Source: Clostridiales bacterium (GTDB lineage Bacteria > Bacillota > Clostridia > Oscillospirales > Oscillospiraceae). From it: a stretch of 56,706 bases of DNA. Of the stretch, positions 49,062-56,706 are shown in pieces. A program made the position numbers and the translations under genes. The notes under the pieces were generated by a model, which was not told where the DNA came from, did no database searches, and worked only from the letters and a program-made list of their open reading frames with translations. Numbering within the stretch: position 1 is the stretch's first letter; the number at the start of each line of letters is the position of its first letter. The stretch spans positions 11,199 through 67,904 of the forward strand of contig JAAVHV010000009.1 of assembly GCA_014799505.1 (NCBI GenBank), given 5' to 3'.

Positions 49062-50141
49062 TTACCGCCCCGCCGCGAGGCTTTTGAAATAGGCCCGGTT
49101 GTGCAGGACCGGGGCCGCGTCCGGCTTGAAGGCGGCGGCCAGCTCGTTCATCCGCTCCGCCCGCTCCAGATCGCCCAGGCGGCTGTAACAGACGCACAGC
49201 TGAATGCAGGGCAAATAGCCGTAGCAGTCGGGGGAGATAAACCCGCCCCGGCGGTCGTCCCGGGGGCAGGTCAGGGCCAGCGAGTACCAATAGGCGGCCA
49301 GGGACATCTGCTCCCGCTGGAAAAACCAGCGCCCCAGCTCACAGCACACCTCGGCCCTGGGCCGGTCATAGGCAAAGCTGCGCAGCAGCGATTGCAGCGC
49401 CCGCTCCGGCTGCTCCATGTGCTCATAGCAGTAGGCACAGTGGCAGCAGGCGTCGATGCTGTTCTCCACCCAGCCCTGGCCCTCGTTCAGAAAATCCTCA
49501 AGAACCTGGACGGCCTGGGCGTAGCGCTGGTGGTAATACAGCTCCCGCCCGTAATAAAACTGCTGCCGGGGCTCCAGCTTTATCCCCTGCTCCAGCTGCT
49601 TTTCGTAGATCAGCAGGTTCCTGTCCGGGTCGGAGGGGCGCAGCTTGCGGTGGGTGACGGCGAACTGGCTGTAGAGCACCCGGCCCACCGGGGCGATGGC
49701 CTCGTGCACCGCGCCCTCCCAGCGCATCCCGGTGTGGTTTTTGATGAGCCGCTCCCGGAAATAGGAAAATGTCACGTTCCCGTTTTCATCGAACCCCGTG
49801 TCGTATTTGGCCATGACCACGCAGACGTCGGGCTCCAGCGTCTCCTTCAACACCCGGAGCGCGGCCCGGTCCGCCTCTAAGATCACGTCGTCCGCGTCCA
49901 GCCACATACAGTAGTCCTTCTCCGCCAGGGAAAAGGCGTAGTTCCGGGCCGCCGCGAAGTCGTTGATCCAGGTGAAGTCGTATACCCGGTCGGTGAACCG
50001 CCCCGCAATCTCCCGGGTGTGGTCGGTGGAGCCGGTGTCAATAATGATGATCTCATCCACCAGATCCTCCACACTCTCCAGGCAGCGGCTCAGCACGTCC
50101 TCCTCATTTTTTACGATCATGCACAGGCTGACCGTAATCAT
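49062..50141 (-). CDS. family 2 glycosyltransferase with TPR-like C-terminus
   Basis: A 359-residue protein. The start at 50141 is used (AAGGAGG seven bases away). The GT-A domain spans residues about 1-220: ITVSLCMIVKNEEDVLSRCL, DEIIIIDTGSTDHTREIA and the metal-binding DxD-type motif MWLDADDVI. The C-terminal half is helical with tetratricopeptide-like repeats (YAQAVQVLEDFLNEGQGW, PERALQSLLRSFAYDRPRAE). It is encoded after two collagen-like genes on the same strand; enzymes of this type glycosylate the Thr-rich collagen repeats of BclA-like proteins, which is the likely role. Confidence 0.88.
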   Translation of the reverse strand: MITVSLCMIVKNEEDVLSRCLESVEDLVDEIIIIDTGSTDHTREIAGRFTDRVYDFTWINDFAAARNYAFSLAEKDYCMWLDADDVILEADRAALRVLKETLEPDVCVVMAKYDTGFDENGNVTFSYFRERLIKNHTGMRWEGAVHEAIAPVGRVLYSQFAVTHRKLRPSDPDRNLLIYEKQLEQGIKLEPRQQFYYGRELYYHQRYAQAVQVLEDFLNEGQGWVENSIDACCHCAYCYEHMEQPERALQSLLRSFAYDRPRAEVCCELGRWFFQREQMSLAAYWYSLALTCPRDDRRGGFISPDCYGYLPCIQLCVCYSRLGDLERAERMNELAAAFKPDAAPVLHNRAYFKSLAAGR

Positions 50142-50162
50142 AGGCATCCTCCTTTTAAGTTT

Positions 50163-50191
50163 GGCTTCCCCGCCGGTTGGGCGGGGAAGCC
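50163..50191 (-). promoter_or_regulatory. hairpin between collagen-like and glycosyltransferase genes
   Basis: GGCTTCCCCGCC and GGCGGGGAAGCC form a perfect 12-bp hairpin with a five-base loop and no T-tract. It may stabilise the upstream mRNA or limit transcription of the glycosyltransferase gene. Confidence 0.55.
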
Positions 50192-50215
50192 ATTGCACTG
50201 TCAGGGGCGTTCCGG

Positions 50216-51331
50216 TCAGCTCAGCCGGATAATCATGAGGGACGCGCCCGCGCCGCCGCTGATCAGCGCCGCCACTCCGGCCAGCACAAGGGGATAGAGC
50301 TGGAGGGAGACGGTGGAATTGGCGGCCAGGTTGACCTCGATCTCATTCTCATAGTTGGAGATGGACAGCGCCGGCGCGATGGTGGACGCGGTGTTGTTCA
50401 CCCCGTTGATGACCAGGCGGCTGCCCATCAGCAGGGTGGCCGTGGTGTTCACATGGTAGGAGATGCGGTAGCGCCCGGCGGTGGCCACGGTAAACACGGT
50501 GCTGCTCGCGTTGGGGGTGATGTCCGCCGAGAACACCTGGGCGTTGGGCAGCGGGATGGGGATGCCGCCCAGAGACACGGACAGGCTGGCGCCAGCCGTG
50601 TTGGCGGCAAAGCCCGCCGTTGCCGTGGGGTTGGGGCCGTTAGGGCCGGTGGCCCCGGTAGCTCCGGTGGGGCCGACGGCACCCGTGGCCCCCACAGCAC
50701 CAGCCGCGCCGGTTGGGCCGATAGCGCCGGTGGAGCCAGTCGCGCCAGTGGCACCGGTAACGCCGGTGGCCCCTGTGGGGCCCGTCGCGCCGGTGGCGCC
50801 GGTGGATCCGGCGATCCCAGTGGGGCCGGTGACGCCGTTCGCACCGGTCACACCCATAGCCCCGGCAGCGCCGGGCAGGCCGTCCGCGCCGGTAGGCCCG
50901 ATGGGGCCGGCAGCGCCGTCAAGGCCAGTCGCGCCGTCCGCGCCGGTGGGGCCAACAGGGCCGTCTGCACCTGTGGGGCCGGTCACGCCGGTGGCCGGGC
51001 CGGTGGGGCCGGTGGGGCCAGTCGCGCCGGTGGGACCGGTGAACACCGGCGCGTCCAGCGCCGCGTTCAGTTTCGCGCCCAGCAGAAGCTGCTGCTGGGT
51101 GATCTCGTCCAGCGTCCGCTGAACACTTCTGTTGACGTCCAAAACGTCCTCAATGTCCGCGCCGCCGCTGAGCCCGGGCAGGGTGCCCAGAACAAATTGC
51201 AGCTTTTCGCCCTCGGCGTTCAGGATGTGGCTCAGGCTCAGCTCCTCGGCGGCAATGGAGGCAATGATCTCATTGACGCTCCCGTCCCGGGTCAGAGGAG
51301 GGTCGATCTGGGGAAAATTGGGCTGCGACAT
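50216..51331 (-). CDS. collagen-like BclA-type surface protein 1
   Basis: A 371-residue protein in three parts. Residues 1-92 form a helical domain ([20 protein letters not shown], then [20 protein letters not shown]). Residues about 97-232 are uninterrupted Gly-X-Y repeats rich in GPTGATGPT, with many Thr residues available for O-glycosylation. Residues about 235-371 form a beta-rich C-terminal domain like the TNF/C1q-like head of Bacillus BclA ([20 protein letters not shown], ending [14 protein letters not shown]). No Sec signal. By analogy it is a spore-surface (exosporium) filament protein. It is 14 bases after its paralogue and precedes the glycosyltransferase gene. The repeat DNA is highly reiterated and may vary in copy number. 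Confidence 0.88.
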   Translation of the reverse strand: MSQPNFPQIDPPLTRDGSVNEIIASIAAEELSLSHILNAEGEKLQFVLGTLPGLSGGADIEDVLDVNRSVQRTLDEITQQQLLLGAKLNAALDAPVFTGPTGATGPTGPTGPATGVTGPTGADGPVGPTGADGATGLDGAAGPIGPTGADGLPGAAGAMGVTGANGVTGPTGIAGSTGATGATGPTGATGVTGATGATGSTGAIGPTGAAGAVGATGAVGPTGATGATGPNGPNPTATAGFAANTAGASLSVSLGGIPIPLPNAQVFSADITPNASSTVFTVATAGRYRISYHVNTTATLLMGSRLVINGVNNTASTIAPALSISNYENEIEVNLAANSTVSLQLYPLVLAGVAALISGGAGASLMIIRLS

Positions 51332-51345
51332 ACCAGTGCACCTCC

Positions 51346-52458
51346 TCAGCTCAGGCGGGTAATCATCAGAGAAGCACCCGCGGAGCCCGGAAGCAGCGTC
51401 GCGGCGGACACGATCCCGAACATACGCAGGGATACGGTGGTGCCGGCGGCCAGATCCAGCATGATCTCATTGGAGAAGTGGCTGAGGGACACCAGCGGCG
51501 CGATGGTGGATGCCGTATTCGCGGTGCCGTTGATGACCAGGGCGGTGCTGGCGGCCAGGGCGGCGGTGGTGTTGATCTCATAGGACAGGCGGTAGCGCCC
51601 GGCGGTGTTCACCGTAAAGACGGTGTTGGCGGCGTTAACCGTGATGTCGGCGGGGAGCACCTGGGCGTCAGGCAGGGGAACCAACACCCCGCCCAGCACC
51701 ACGGACAGCACCGTGCCGCTGGTATTGGCCGCAAAGCTGGAGGTGGCCGTCACATTGACGCCGGTGGGGCCAGTAGCGCCCGTGGCGCCAGTCGCGCCGG
51801 TAGCGCCAGTGGCGCCGGTGGCGCCAGTCGGGCCAGTGGCACCGATGGGGCCGGTTGCGCCGGCAGCACCAGTGGTGCCGATGGCTCCGGCAGCGCCGGT
51901 GGGGCCGGTGGCACCTGTCGCGCCGGTGGCGCCGGTGGGCCCGGTAGCGCCGTTCGCGCCGGTGGGCCCGGTGGCGCCGGTCACGCCGGTGGCACCCGTC
52001 GCACCGTCAGCACCAGTGGGGCCGGTCACGCCGGTAGCGCCCGTCGCGCCGGTAGCGCCCGTGGCACCGGTGGGGCCGGTAGCGCCAGTCGGGCCGGTGG
52101 CACCGGTGGGGCCGCCCGCAGGGCCGGTGGGGCCAGTGGGACCGGTGGGGCCGGTGGCGCCCTGCATCTGGGACGCCTCCAAAGCGCCCTGCATCTTCGC
52201 CCTCAGCAAGAGCTGATTCTGGACAGTGGTCTCCAGCAGGCCGCGCACACTCTCGTTGGCCGCCAGCACGTCGCTGACCGTGGCGGGAGGGCCGCTGAGG
52301 CCGGGCAGAGTGCCCAGGATATATTGAAGCTTCTCGCCCTCGGCGTTTAAAATATGGCTGAGACCCAACTCCTCCATGGCGATAGAGGACAGGATCTGAT
52401 TCACTGCGTCTTCCCGGTCGATGGGAGGATCGACAACGGGGAAGCTGGGCATAGACAT
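51346..52458 (-). CDS. collagen-like BclA-type surface protein 2
   Basis: A 370-residue paralogue of the next gene with the same three parts: N-terminal domain ([40 protein letters not shown]), a collagen stretch of about 140 residues made almost only of GPTGATGAT units, and a BclA-like head ([20 protein letters not shown], ending [11 protein letters not shown]). The start at 52458 has AAAGGAG seven bases upstream; the longer frame to 52749 runs into the divergent gene and is rejected. The two collagen proteins probably form mixed or parallel filaments. First gene of the surface operon. Confidence 0.88.
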   Translation of the reverse strand: MSMPSFPVVDPPIDREDAVNQILSSIAMEELGLSHILNAEGEKLQYILGTLPGLSGPPATVSDVLAANESVRGLLETTVQNQLLLRAKMQGALEASQMQGATGPTGPTGPTGPAGGPTGATGPTGATGPTGATGATGATGATGVTGPTGADGATGATGVTGATGPTGANGATGPTGATGATGATGPTGAAGAIGTTGAAGATGPIGATGPTGATGATGATGATGATGATGPTGVNVTATSSFAANTSGTVLSVVLGGVLVPLPDAQVLPADITVNAANTVFTVNTAGRYRLSYEINTTAALAASTALVINGTANTASTIAPLVSLSHFSNEIMLDLAAGTTVSLRMFGIVSAATLLPGSAGASLMITRLS

Positions 52459-52666
52459 GGCAAAACTCCTTTCCAAACGGCGCCAGACCGGTCTGCCGCG
52501 CTGCTTGGCCGGACGCTCCGGCCCCGGCAGGCGCCTGATATATGGTATGCACCCACGGTTCGGCGGGTTCCTTATTTCGACATTCCCCAACAGGGCGACG
52601 GGCGCATAAAATAAAACGGCGGCGCGGGCGGCCGCGCCGTACGTCCGCCGATTGGAGTCAAACATT

Positions 52667-53431
52667 ATGTCTATGCCTTCATTCCCCCCCTGCGGGGCGG
52701 ATATGACAAAAGATGAGGCACTCACCATGATTATCGCCTCCATTGCCATGGAGGAGCTGGCTCTCAGTTACATCGTCAACGCCGAGGGTGAAAAGCTGCA
52801 ATACGTTCTGGGCACTCTCCCCGGAAGCCACAAGCCCTGTGCCAGCACGCAGGAGATCCTGGCGGTCAACAAGAGCGCGGCAGCGCTGTTGGACACCGTG
52901 ATGCAGAGCCAGATGCTGCTGAAAGGGAAGCTGGAAAAGGCGTTGGAGGCCAGCGGCTGCAAACCCGCGCCGGAGCCGCCCTGCAACGATCCATCGTGCT
53001 GCCGGAAAAGCGCCATCCATCTGGTCAGCCGGTGCGAAGGATTCTCCTGGGATGACGGTTATCTCCTGTCCTGGCGGTGCCGGGGTCAGCAGGGCTGCGG
53101 CATTCGGCAAAACGAAGAAAACCCCGCGCTGGTGGAGTTGGATCCCGGGAAAGCCTATGGGCTGAATTACACCATAAACGTCCGAGGCCCTTACCGCGGG
53201 GACAGCGCGGGAGCCATCTGCGTCAAGCTTACGCCCTGTGATGCCTTTCCGGATGTTCTGCCCCGCTATTTTTCTGTGAGAGGTCTGAGGTGCGAGCCTT
53301 TAACACTGCATTACTCCACTGTGCTCTTTCCCCAGGCGTGCCCATCTCCCTGCGCCGACCTCTCCCTGCTCCTGGATTACGGAGGCAGTCTGTTTGTAGA
53401 ACAGGCGTCACTCAATATTTTTGAGATCTAG
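52667..53431 (+). CDS. spore-surface-type protein with the shared N-terminal domain but no collagen repeat
   Basis: A 254-residue protein transcribed divergently from the collagen genes. The ATG at 52667 has TTGGAG nine bases upstream. Residues 1-103 are clearly homologous to the N-terminal domain of both collagen-like proteins ([20 protein letters not shown], then [32 protein letters not shown]). The C-terminal 150 residues are Cys-rich ([35 protein letters not shown]) and form a beta-rich domain of unknown family. The shared domain probably directs all three proteins to the same surface layer, and the Cys-rich part suggests disulfide cross-linking. Confidence 0.8.
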   Translation: MSMPSFPPCGADMTKDEALTMIIASIAMEELALSYIVNAEGEKLQYVLGTLPGSHKPCASTQEILAVNKSAAALLDTVMQSQMLLKGKLEKALEASGCKPAPEPPCNDPSCCRKSAIHLVSRCEGFSWDDGYLLSWRCRGQQGCGIRQNEENPALVELDPGKAYGLNYTINVRGPYRGDSAGAICVKLTPCDAFPDVLPRYFSVRGLRCEPLTLHYSTVLFPQACPSPCADLSLLLDYGGSLFVEQASLNIFEI

Positions 53432-53456
53432 AGAAATTGGCGCGTTCAGCAGGCAA

Positions 53457-53694
53457 AAGGAACATCCCTCTTTCCGGTGGGACGTTCCTTCTGCTGATGT
53501 CTTGTGGTCAAAAGCCTCACAGCGCATCACCCCTTTCTGGTCTGCGCCTCCTGTTCAGCGGCTTCATTGACTCAATGTGGCAAAAAATCAAAAAGCAGAA
53601 AAGCCAAAAACAAAACTTGTCGAATTAAAAAGTGTCAAAAAATATGATAAATAATGCAAAAACCGCAGCCCTTTAAAATTAAAGGGTTGCGGTT
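53457..53694 (+). terminator. two hairpins in the gap after the Cys-rich surface protein
   Basis: The first (53457-53490, AAGGAACATCCC/GGGACGTTCCTT, one mismatch) lies 26 bases after the stop. The second (53661-53694, AACCGCAGCCCTTTAA/TTAAAGGGTTGCGGTT) is near-perfect and lacks a strong T-run. The rest of the gap 53432-53825 is AT-rich and holds nothing else recognisable; a short repeat GATGGGACGTTC near 53757 echoes the first hairpin. Confidence 0.55.
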
Positions 53695-53825
53695 CGTCGC
53701 AGCGGCCAAAAATATAGTCCAGCGACACATCAAAATAATCAGCGTCCCGCCGATGGATGGGACGTTCATTTTTCGCATGATGGTACCATCATGCCCTGCT
53801 TTCCATATTTTTCTGTGCCGCCATT

Positions 53826-54836
53826 TTAGCGCACAGTTGATTCCCGAACCATCAGATTTGATGTGGTCACATAGGTCTGCACCTGGGTATTCGGATGGCG
53901 GATCATGTCCAGCAGAAACTTTCCCGCCTGACTACCCATCCCCCGCACATCAATATCCACCACCGTCAGCGGCGGCTCCATGATCTGGGAAAAAGGATGG
54001 TCGTCAAAGGTCATGACCGCGATTTGTTTGGGAATTTCAAATCCGTGCTCCCGAATGGCGGAAACACACCCCAAAGCAATATAGTTATTGGCGCACACGA
54101 CGGCATCAGGCAGCGGCTCACGGCTCAACAGCTTGTCCGCCATCCTCAGCCCATCCGCCGGGGTGGAATCCCCCAGCCAGATATATTGGTCATCCAAACA
54201 CAGTCCTGCGTTCTCCAGTCCTTGACGGATTCCTTCCAGTCGGTGGACAGAGTTACGGTCATGATCCTGCCCGCCCAGAAAAGCAATCCTCTGATAGCCC
54301 TCCCGGGCCAGGTGGTCAGCGGCAATGATGCCGGAGGAGATGTTGTTGATGTCGATCCAGCACACCTGGCTATCGAACGTCGGCTTGCCCAGCACAATAT
54401 GGGGGAAGTGGGTGCGCACCAGCAGCGCGGCCAGCTGGTGGGTCATGATGGACACATGAATGGCCAGTGCGTCCGCGCTGCGTCGGGAGATGAATTCCTC
54501 GGCCATCTCGCAGGCGGTGGAGGGCTGGGCGCCGCACAGGGTCAGCCGGTAGCTCCGCCCTCGCAAAGCCTCCTCCATGCCGGCAATGATCTCGAACATA
54601 TGGGGGTTGGAGAATGTAATGTTGGGCCCCAGGTCAGTGAGGACAATGACTGTTCGGGTGGCCCCTTTCGCAAAGCTCTGGGCGCTGGCGCTGGGATAGT
54701 AGTTCAGCTCCCGAATCACCTGCCGCACCCGTTCCTGTGTTTCCTCAGAAATGCTGTAATGGCCGTTGATAACCTTCGATACAGTAGAGATGGAAACCCC
54801 CGCGGCCTTGGCTACATCTTTGATCGTCACACCCAT
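53826..54836 (-). CDS. LacI-family transcriptional regulator
   Basis: A 336-residue repressor. The helix-turn-helix is MGVTIKDVAKAAGVSISTVS with the hinge SYPSASAQSFAKG-like region (NYYPSASAQSFAKGATRT). The ligand-binding core has VIVLTDLGPN, FPHIVLGKPTFDS, GYQRIAFLGGQDHDRNSV and CANNYIALGCVSAI. It is encoded 41 bases after the GH13 gene on the same strand, so it is the likely repressor of the alpha-glucan operon, responding to a maltodextrin or other oligosaccharide. A TTTCGCC...AGGAGC-type site precedes the ATG. Confidence 0.92.
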   Translation of the reverse strand: MGVTIKDVAKAAGVSISTVSKVINGHYSISEETQERVRQVIRELNYYPSASAQSFAKGATRTVIVLTDLGPNITFSNPHMFEIIAGMEEALRGRSYRLTLCGAQPSTACEMAEEFISRRSADALAIHVSIMTHQLAALLVRTHFPHIVLGKPTFDSQVCWIDINNISSGIIAADHLAREGYQRIAFLGGQDHDRNSVHRLEGIRQGLENAGLCLDDQYIWLGDSTPADGLRMADKLLSREPLPDAVVCANNYIALGCVSAIREHGFEIPKQIAVMTFDDHPFSQIMEPPLTVVDIDVRGMGSQAGKFLLDMIRHPNTQVQTYVTTSNLMVRESTVR

Positions 54837-54877
54837 GGCACGAGCTCCTTTCGCCAGATGGTTCCATGATAGAACAA

Positions 54878-56602
54878 TCAGCCGTGTTCGTCAACCAATA
54901 CGGCAAAACCAAAGCCTGCCAATCGTCCATTTTCCAAACCCTCGGCCCAATATTTACCGTCAGACAGTGGTGGCAGTTCTGCCGGTTCCGGCGAGCAGTT
55001 GAGGCAGACAGCGACCTTTTCCCTGCCGAAGCTCCGGGCGAAAATCAGCAGTCCCGAATCATGTCCCGCATGGAGGACACGGAAATCTCCTCTGCGAAGC
55101 GGGGCTAACTCATGACGCATGGCAATGGCCCTCTGGAAGAACGTACACAGGGCGGTGTCGCCCCCCTGCCAGGGCATGGGGGCGCGGTACTCCTCCTCCA
55201 GTACGCCCTGCACCCCCAACTCGTCCCCATAAAAGATGGTGGGCATCCCCACAAAGGACATCAAAAACAGAATTGCCAGCCGGTAAGGCCGCGCATCCCC
55301 GCCGCACAGGGACAGGAAGCGGCTCACATCATGGCTGTCCAGCAGATTGAGCTGGGCGGGGAGCAGCTGCGCCCGGTAGCGCGTGAGCATATTGGTGAGC
55401 CGCCCGGAGAATTCGGCGGCGTCCATGGACCGCTCCCCGAAAAAGCGGCGGCAGTGCTTGCGGAAATCGTAGTTCATGGTGGAGTCGAACATATCCCCGC
55501 CCAGCCAGTGGCCGGCGCTCTCCCACACCTCGCCGATGAGCAGGGCGTCCGGGTTTTCCGCTTTTACGGCCTTGCGGAAGGCTCTCCAGAACCCGTCGTC
55601 CACCTCGCTGGCCACGTCCAGCCGCCAGCCGTCGATGCCGAACTCCCGCACCCAGTGGGCACCTACCCCGGCGAAGTAGTCCCGGACTTTTGGATTGGCG
55701 GTGTCCAGCTTGGGCATCATCCGCTCGTAACCGAAGCAGGCGTAGGTGGGATAGGTTTCCGGGTCGTCGGGGCGCACCACGGGAAACTCCAGATGATAAA
55801 ACCAGTCCTTGTATACAGACTGTTCCTGGTTGCGCACCACGTCGTCAAAGGCGAAGAAGTACCAGCCGCAGTGATTGAACACCCCGTCGATGATGACCCG
55901 GATGCCCCGCTTATGAAATTCGTCTACCATGGCCCGGAACGCCTCGTCCCCCCCGAAACAGGGGTCTACATGGTAATAGTCCAGCAGATCGTACTTGTGG
56001 TACTCCCCCGCCGCGAAGATGGGGTTGAGATAGACACAGTTGACCCCCAGCTGTTGGAGGTATCCGGCGTTCTCCGCCACGCCCCACAAGGTGCCGCCCA
56101 GCCTGCTTTTGACAGGTACGCCGTTGTAAAGCTGCTGGGAGGGGGATAGGGAGATTTCCTCCCGGGCGGAGGCAAAGCTGTCCGGGAAGATGTTGTACAC
56201 CACCGCGTCGTGAACCCAATCCGGCACATGGGCGATATCCGCCCGGTGGTTGAAGGGGAGCTTGAAATATTCCGAGCGGTCATCCACCAGATGGTCGGTG
56301 AACACATCGCCATAGTAGAGGACGGTCTCCCGCCCATCATTCAGCTCAAAGTAGTAGTACAGCCGCTGGTAAGGGCTGTCCAGGATGACCTGATAATAGT
56401 CGTGGTACTGGTCGCTGAGGGCCAGTTCCATGGGGACTGAAGTGAAGATAATGGGCGTCACACGGCAGGCTGTGTCCCCGTAGTAAAGGGTGCAGCGTTT
56501 CAGATCACCCCTGGCACAGCGCAGGCGGAACACGATATGGTTTTCATCCAGGCCGTGGGCGTATTCCGACATGGGTATGTGCAAAACGGCATCCAATCTC
56601 AT
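54878..56602 (-). CDS. GH13 alpha-glycosidase (neopullulanase/maltogenic amylase-like)
   Basis: A 574-residue enzyme. The start at 56602 has AGGAGG nine bases away. An N-terminal Ig-like (CBM34-type) domain (about 1-120) precedes the barrel. Conserved GH13 regions: GVFNH (region I, in RVIIDGVFNHCGW), the nucleophile Asp in GWRLDVASEV (II), acid/base Glu in LIGEVWES (III) and NLLDSHDVSRF (IV, transition-state Asp). No signal peptide: intracellular breakdown of imported maltodextrins, pullulan fragments or cyclodextrins. It overlaps the ABC permease gene (ATGA) and precedes the LacI gene. Confidence 0.93.
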   Translation of the reverse strand: MRLDAVLHIPMSEYAHGLDENHIVFRLRCARGDLKRCTLYYGDTACRVTPIIFTSVPMELALSDQYHDYYQVILDSPYQRLYYYFELNDGRETVLYYGDVFTDHLVDDRSEYFKLPFNHRADIAHVPDWVHDAVVYNIFPDSFASAREEISLSPSQQLYNGVPVKSRLGGTLWGVAENAGYLQQLGVNCVYLNPIFAAGEYHKYDLLDYYHVDPCFGGDEAFRAMVDEFHKRGIRVIIDGVFNHCGWYFFAFDDVVRNQEQSVYKDWFYHLEFPVVRPDDPETYPTYACFGYERMMPKLDTANPKVRDYFAGVGAHWVREFGIDGWRLDVASEVDDGFWRAFRKAVKAENPDALLIGEVWESAGHWLGGDMFDSTMNYDFRKHCRRFFGERSMDAAEFSGRLTNMLTRYRAQLLPAQLNLLDSHDVSRFLSLCGGDARPYRLAILFLMSFVGMPTIFYGDELGVQGVLEEEYRAPMPWQGGDTALCTFFQRAIAMRHELAPLRRGDFRVLHAGHDSGLLIFARSFGREKVAVCLNCSPEPAELPPLSDGKYWAEGLENGRLAGFGFAVLVDEHG

Positions 56603-56706
56603 CCCTTCACACCTCCTGCCGTCAGCCCGGAGGTCATGTGCTTCTGGCACAGGAAGAAAATCACCAGCACCGGCAGGGACACCGTGATGGACGCGGCGGC
56701 AAACAC
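56599..56706 (-). CDS. ABC sugar transporter permease (MalG-type), C-terminal end
   Basis: Reading on the minus strand from the window edge, 35 residues are seen before the stop: VFAAASITVSLPVLVIFFLC, then QKHMTSGLTAGGVKG. This is the last membrane helix and the conserved C-terminus of MalG-type permeases (ending TAG.VKG). The stop codon is inside the ATGA overlap with the GH13 start. The rest of the gene, and presumably the MalF and binding-protein genes, lie to the right of the window. It ties the GH13 enzyme to oligosaccharide import. Confidence 0.85.
   Translation of the reverse strand: MFAAASITVSLPVLVIFFLCQKHMTSGLTAGGVKG

Noticed and set aside
50640-52170. Tandem repeats considered as a CRISPR array or non-coding satellite
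   Set aside because: The unit is 9 bases and in frame with Gly-X-Y coding; no spacer-repeat alternation.
50481-52216. Plus-strand frames reading [11 protein letters not shown]-like repeats
   Set aside because: They are the reverse of the collagen GXY repeats; the minus-strand genes have N-terminal and BclA-like C-terminal domains and proper starts.
1-56706. Insertion-sequence transposase
   Set aside because: No DDE-type, IS200/IS605 or IS110 transposase motif was recognised on either strand; only the tyrosine integrase and serine resolvase were found.

Overview
The window looks like a chromosomal segment of a GC-rich, spore-forming, anaerobic gut Firmicute (Oscillospirales-type, e.g. the Flavonifractor/Lawsonibacter/Intestinimonas neighbourhood). 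This is inferred from strong AGGAGG ribosome-binding sites, DUF4317, DUF3737 and DegV proteins, an anaerobic (radical-SAM) sulfatase maturase, BclA-like collagen proteins and many host-glycan enzymes. No rRNA or complete tRNA gene is present, so the taxon is an inference.

Bases 1-13750 are mobile-element DNA. They hold the 3' end of a UmuC-like Y-family polymerase with YolD and IreB-like partners, a tyrosine integrase with an excisionase-like gene, a D5/P4-type helicase, and a lower-GC orphan gene. A tightly overlapped operon follows (two micro-ORFs, a zinc-ribbon amidoligase, a class II glutamine amidotransferase, then a serine resolvase). After it come an XRE regulator, a multi-pass membrane protein and a DUF4143 ATPase. 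An exact 18-bp repeat (1853-1870 and 13535-13552) brackets the integrase-to-ATPase part. A 3' fragment of a tRNA-Ser gene (13691-13748) marks what is probably the outer right boundary of a larger integration. Three related hairpins follow it.

Bases 14000-31000 are metabolic. They contain a NagA plus Gfo/Idh/MocA pair (minus strand), a tripartite tricarboxylate transporter (TctC-TctB-TctA) running into a Cys-type sulfatase, a GntR/LacI-type regulator and the sulfatase maturase, then a Cu/Zn superoxide dismutase without an export signal. Sucrose-6-phosphate hydrolase plus fructokinase (minus), a decarboxylase-cupin fusion with a DUF3737 beta-helix protein, and the paired radical-SAM/TIGR03915 putative DNA-repair genes under a palindromic operator follow.

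Bases 31100-47450 hold two long plus-strand operons. The first is a Gfo/Idh/MocA gene followed by five genes matching the little-studied YehL/M/P/Q type of MoxR system: SWIM zinc finger, HEAT-repeat protein, MoxR AAA+ ATPase, DUF5682 protein and VWA protein. The second is DUF4317, alpha-L-fucosidase, M17 aminopeptidase and a large transglutaminase-like protein.

Bases 47500-56706 hold a MarR (FabT-like) and DegV pair with FabT-like boxes, and a probable spore-surface locus (two collagen-like proteins, a glycosyltransferase and a divergent third protein sharing their N-terminal domain). The window ends in an alpha-glucan operon (ABC permease end, GH13 glycosidase, LacI regulator). Overall the host looks equipped to forage sulfated, fucosylated and amino-sugar glycans, sucrose and alpha-glucans.
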